From positions 434,001 to 498,000 of the forward strand of contig NZ_JAOQNH010000001.1 of the NCBI RefSeq assembly GCF_025961205.1: a stretch of 64,000 nt of DNA, read 5' to 3'. Made by a program: the position numbers and the translations under genes. This DNA comes from Azospirillum fermentarium (GTDB taxonomy: Bacteria; Pseudomonadota; Alphaproteobacteria; Azospirillales; Azospirillaceae). Under the pieces are notes generated by a model that searched no databases, was not told where the DNA came from, and saw only the letters and a program-made list of their open reading frames with translations. Below, piece by piece: positions 61,459-64,000 of the stretch (position 1 is its first letter; each line of letters begins with the position of its first letter).

Positions 61459-61588
61459 AACACCCTCTCCCATACGACGATTCACCGGAACAGCCCGCGG
61501 TCTGGGGCGGGGCAAGGCGCCAATCGGCGGCCGGGCGTACCGCCGGCATGGCGGCTCGGTGGTTTCGGGTGGCGAAAGTGTGTTTCAT
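61415..61588 (-). CDS. Possible 57-residue small protein
   Basis: From ATG 61588 (MKHTFATRNHRAAMPAVRPA) to TGA 61415, with GGAG eight bases upstream. It overlaps the 61243-61458 gene in another frame. The C-terminal part is Cys-rich (GRGCYECLCEP). It is recorded because of the good ribosome-binding site, but the overlap lowers confidence. Confidence 0.25.
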   Translation of the reverse strand: MKHTFATRNHRAAMPAVRPAADWRLAPPQTAGCSGESSYGRGCYECLCEPVRSSSVC

Positions 61589-61665
61589 GGTCTCGTCTCC
61601 TTGGATGAACAGGCCGGGCGGGGTGGCGGAAGGCCGCCGTCCGGTGGTTTTTCAGGTATCGCCCG

Positions 61666-61890
61666 TCAGCGGAACGCGGGCAAGCGGCAATAGACGCGGA
61701 CGTCCGCCGGCACCCGGTTCTGCGGTGAATCGGCGGCGGGCGTTGCACCGAAGACATGATGGGCACCGGCACCATCCCCCATGCCGATATCCCGGCACAG
61801 ATAGGGGCTCAGGCTTTCCACCGGGGCCACGGACCGGGGGGGCGGGCGCCCGTCCAGCCACCGCGCCTTCCACGCGGACCAGAACGACAT
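61666..61890 (-). CDS. Small protein, possibly DUF1127-related
   Basis: A 74-residue protein from ATG 61890 (MSFWSAWKARWLDGRPPPRS) with AAGGAG at good spacing. The middle LSPYLCRDIGMGD recalls the conserved L-x-x-x-L-x-D-I-G of DUF1127 proteins, small proteins involved in RNA and phosphate metabolism in alphaproteobacteria, but the arginine-rich helix is not typical. It is directly downstream of the tandem 16-bp repeat at 61904-61935. Confidence 0.45.
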   Translation of the reverse strand: MSFWSAWKARWLDGRPPPRSVAPVESLSPYLCRDIGMGDGAGAHHVFGATPAADSPQNRVPADVRVYCRLPAFR

Positions 61891-61903
61891 GACACGACTC
61901 CTT

Positions 61904-61935
61904 GGACAAAAATACCGGGGGACAAAAATACTGGG
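61904..61935. repeat. Tandem 16-bp direct repeat upstream of small-protein genes
   Basis: GGACAAAAATACCGGG (61904-61919) is followed immediately by GGACAAAAATACTGGG (61920-61935), with one mismatch. It sits just upstream of the ribosome-binding site of the 61890 gene and could be a regulator-binding array or a recent slippage duplication. Confidence 0.85.
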
Positions 61936-62057
61936 TCCGCAATATATCCGATATCGGGATGTTTTCGTCAACGGCGAAGGCCGGCATAATGACACGGGCC
62001 AGCAACAGACGAATTGTGTTCGGGAATGGAATTGGGTATACAGGCCCTCTGTCGCGT

Positions 62058-62144
62058 GCGGGCGTGGCGGAATTGGTAGACGCAGCGGACTCAAAATCCG
62101 CCGTCCTCACGGATATGTCGGTTCGAGTCCGACCGCCCGCACCA
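62058..62144 (+). tRNA. tRNA-Leu (CAA anticodon)
   Basis: An 87-nt class II tRNA with encoded CCA. The acceptor stem GCGGGCG / CGCCCGC is perfect. The anticodon loop CTCAAAA gives CAA, reading UUG codons. A variable arm (CGTCCTCACGGATAT region) is present, as for all tRNA-Leu, and the T-arm GTTCGAGTC is standard. Confidence 0.97.
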
Positions 62145-62164
62145 CCGCTTCCGGCGCACCGCCG

Positions 62165-62893
62165 ATGACACAGCGTCTCTTTCCAGATCCTCCCCACACC
62201 GCCCCGGGCCTGAACGGGCCGTGGGACTATTGGCGCCCGGCGGACAGCCGCATCGTCGAATTGGGGACGGTGCGCGGCCTGGACGTGGCCCTGCCGGTTC
62301 ATTTCCACGACGAGGACCAGGTGACGTTCGTCCTGTCGGGGCGGCGGCGCTTCGTCATCGGCGGCGAGCGGGCCGATGCCGGCCCCGGCCAGGGCGTGGT
62401 CATCCCGGCGCGCACCCCTCACCGCTCGCTGGCGGACACGGCGGAGGTGGTGTGCATCAACATGTACCTGCCGCCGGGGGGCTATGGCGCAGCGGAGGTG
62501 ATTGCCGCCCTGGCCCGTCATTGGCGCCGCACGGGGGGCGTCGGCTGGGCCGATCTCATGCTCATCGCCGAAGATCACCGCTGCGTCACCGGGACCATCA
62601 TGGAGCCGCCCCGCGGCGATCCAGGGGGTGAGCCGTGGGAAACGGTGGACCTCATGGCCCGGCGCGCCGGCATGACCCGCGAAGGCTTCACCCGCCGGTT
62701 CACGCGGCAGCACGGCGTGCCGCCGCATGCGTTCTCCCTGTTGGGAAGGCTGAACGAGGCCCGCCGGCTGCTGCGGGCGGGCGAACCCATCGCCGGGGTG
62801 GCCGCCGACACCGGCTTTACCGACCAGAGCCATCTGGGCCGCTGCTTCCGCCGCGCGTTCGGGGTGACGCCGGGGCGGTATCGGGCACGGTAG
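62165..62893 (+). CDS. AraC-family transcriptional regulator with cupin sensor domain
   Basis: A 242-residue regulator from ATG 62165, 20 nt after the tRNA-Leu. The N-terminal cupin (LPVHFHDEDQVTFVLSGRRR, VVIPARTPHRSLAD) is followed by a C-terminal double HTH: LMARRAGMTREGFTRRFTRQ, then AGVAADTGFTDQSHLGRCFR and RAFGVTPGRYRAR. It may control the DctA-YdcZ-type gene downstream, 84 nt away, in which case the two would form a small exporter module. Confidence 0.88.
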   Translation: MTQRLFPDPPHTAPGLNGPWDYWRPADSRIVELGTVRGLDVALPVHFHDEDQVTFVLSGRRRFVIGGERADAGPGQGVVIPARTPHRSLADTAEVVCINMYLPPGGYGAAEVIAALARHWRRTGGVGWADLMLIAEDHRCVTGTIMEPPRGDPGGEPWETVDLMARRAGMTREGFTRRFTRQHGVPPHAFSLLGRLNEARRLLRAGEPIAGVAADTGFTDQSHLGRCFRRAFGVTPGRYRAR

Positions 62894-62977
62894 GTCACAT
62901 CCGTACCAGACCGCCGCCGCCCCCGCCTGTTATCCCCTCCCCCACACACGCACCGTCCTGTGAGGGAGTTTTTCATC

Positions 62978-63430
62978 ATGACAGCCGCCTTGTCCGTCCT
63001 TTCCTATCTGCTGGTGGTGGGGGCCGGGGCCAGCGTCGCCTTGCAGCAGGTGCTGAACGCCAACCTGCGCACCGCCCTGGGATCACCGTGGTGGGCGGGG
63101 TTCGTCAGCTATTTCGTCGGCATGCTGGCGATGCTGGCCGTCGCCCTGGCCGCCCCCGGCCCCCGCCTGTCGGAGGCGTTCGCCGGACCGGCGCCGTGGA
63201 TGTCGTGGAGCGGCGGGCTGTTCGGCGCCCTGTTCATCGGCACCGCCATTTTGATGGTGCCGCGCCTGGGGGCGGCGACGGTGCTGGCCCTGATCGTGGT
63301 GGGACAGATGCTGGGGTCGCTGGCCTTCGACCATTTCGGCCTGTTCGGGCTGGTGCAGCAGCCGGTCAGCCTGCCCCGGCTGGCGGGGGCCGCATCCTTG
63401 ATCCTGGGCGTGGTCCTGATCCGCCTGTAG
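62978..63430 (+). CDS. DctA-YdcZ (DUF606) family inner-membrane protein
   Basis: A 150-residue protein with five predicted helices from ATG 62978 (MTAALSVLSYLLVVGAGASV) with GGGAG upstream. The family pattern is visible: LQQVLNANLRTALGSPWWAG, SGGLFGALFIGTAILMVPRL and VVGQMLGSLAFDHFGLFG. These proteins belong to the drug/metabolite transporter superfamily; the substrate is unknown. Confidence 0.85.
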   Translation: MTAALSVLSYLLVVGAGASVALQQVLNANLRTALGSPWWAGFVSYFVGMLAMLAVALAAPGPRLSEAFAGPAPWMSWSGGLFGALFIGTAILMVPRLGAATVLALIVVGQMLGSLAFDHFGLFGLVQQPVSLPRLAGAASLILGVVLIRL

Positions 63431-63986
63431 CCGCGGGGAAGGGCCGGTCCCGGACCAGGCAAACGGCCCCAAAACAAAGTATCAGAGCCCCGTTCCGCAA
63501 TGTTGCAGCGCGGGAAAGAAATGGATAACCTTTCGCAACGGCTCAAAATCAGCCGCCGCCGGGCCGGGGACTCAACCGTCCCTGATTTTCGTACCAGCGC
63601 CGTCTTGCGCGCCCGGACGGCCTCTTATCCCCCGTTTTACCGTCGTCCGGCCAAGACTGCGACATAAAGCCGCAGTCTCAGGTCATACGCCCCTGGCCCG
63701 ATCATAATCCTTTGGAATCAATTCGAAACTTTAAAAGACAATTCGTCAGTATGCCCCGCCTTATGTTGCACTGTCTCAAAATGTTCGCACGAGCGATGCT
63801 GCGGCGCAGTTGGCGGGACCGGGTACCCTGTAATATGGTGGTGCTTGCCGCGGCGGGTGATCCACAGGGGAATCGGAAGAACGGCGCGGTGGTGACAAAG
63901 CCCTGCTTTTGACGGGGGTTTTCATCCGACGATCAACCGTGGGCATTTTTCCTGAAGAATTGCCTTTGTAGAGTGGAGCGACAGTG
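63431..63986. other. Intergenic region before the right-edge gene
   Basis: No convincing gene is seen in this stretch of about 556 nt; an open frame at 63712-63912 has no ribosome-binding site and no family. A perfect 8-bp hairpin AGACTGCG / CGCAGTCT (63654-63661 and 63671-63678) is the clearest structure. GC content falls towards the right, which is typical of a regulatory region for a large gene. Confidence 0.5.
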
Positions 63987-64000
63987 ATGTCTCAGAAGAT
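63987..64000 (+). CDS. Start of a gene cut by the window edge
   Basis: ATG at 63987 begins the frame MSQK, with GGAG nine bases upstream. Only four codons are visible, so the product cannot be identified. Confidence 0.3.

Noticed and set aside
61889..62164. N-terminal extension of the AraC gene
   Set aside because: The extended frame reads through the tRNA-Leu gene; the ATG at 62165 after the tRNA is the real start.
63712..63912. Small plus-strand open frame of 66 codons near the right edge
   Set aside because: No ribosome-binding site, an Arg/Met-rich composition without domain, and its position in a likely leader region.

Overview
The window comes from a high-GC alphaproteobacterial chromosome, most likely a Rhodospirillales/Azospirillum-type organism. 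This is inferred from the aroA-cmk-rpsA gene order, a class I lysyl-tRNA synthetase, a TIGR02300/FYDLN-type acidic protein, an FnrN-type regulator beside cbb3 oxidase genes, and rpmI-rplT-pheS-pheT. No rRNA, prophage or CRISPR array was seen. Long antisense reading frames are GC-driven shadows of the conserved genes.

Layout. 1-0.55 kb: a lipoprotein cut by the left edge. 0.7-11 kb: a P1-family peptidase, then a microaerobic respiration block, all on the minus strand: an FNR-type regulator, ccoGHIS (assembly and copper loading) and ccoNOQP (cbb3 oxidase). FNR-type boxes lie upstream of ccoN and, more weakly, of ccoG. 11-16.7 kb: housekeeping and orphan genes (RlmI-like methyltransferase, TRIC channel, class IV aminotransferase, PEBP protein, AraC and TerB-like proteins). 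16.9-21.2 kb: a translationally coupled periplasmic molybdenum hydroxylase (Tat-targeted large subunit, 2Fe-2S subunit, dihaem cytochrome c). 21.2-23.1 kb: an SdhAF4-like factor and a hipBA-type toxin-antitoxin pair. 23.3-27.3 kb: aroA-cmk-rpsA. 27.6-31.2 kb: a TIGR02300 protein, a phosphatidylserine-decarboxylase-fold enzyme of the PsiD-like type, and a PAS histidine kinase. 31.3-35.3 kb: lutABC followed by Smr and XRE genes.

35.4-39.0 kb is the most unusual part. A methyltransferase gene is preceded by three 20-bp direct repeats. Then comes an AT-rich stretch with two small proteins of unknown function, a LuxR-type regulator, an 18-bp-arm perfect palindrome and a possible 38-codon gene, ending at the 3' end of a tRNA-Met gene. 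It looks like acquired DNA.

39.1-50.6 kb: an FMN-binding PNPOx-like protein, SRPBCC proteins, an MgtC/DUF4010 membrane protein, a toxin-antitoxin pair whose ParE toxin is frameshifted, mtgA, lysK, an M48 lipoprotein protease, a nuclease, gpsA, tsaD and a methyltransferase. 50.7-52.0 kb: an IS5-family element inserted exactly at the stop codon of an MFS gene, with an extra internal copy of its terminal repeat. 53.3-60.7 kb: an LpxR-like protein, a YifB/ComM ATPase, a response regulator, pheT, pheS, rplT and rpmI. 60.8-64 kb: MarR and several small proteins behind a tandem 16-bp repeat, tRNA-Leu(CAA), an AraC regulator, a DctA-YdcZ family protein, and the start of a gene at the right edge.
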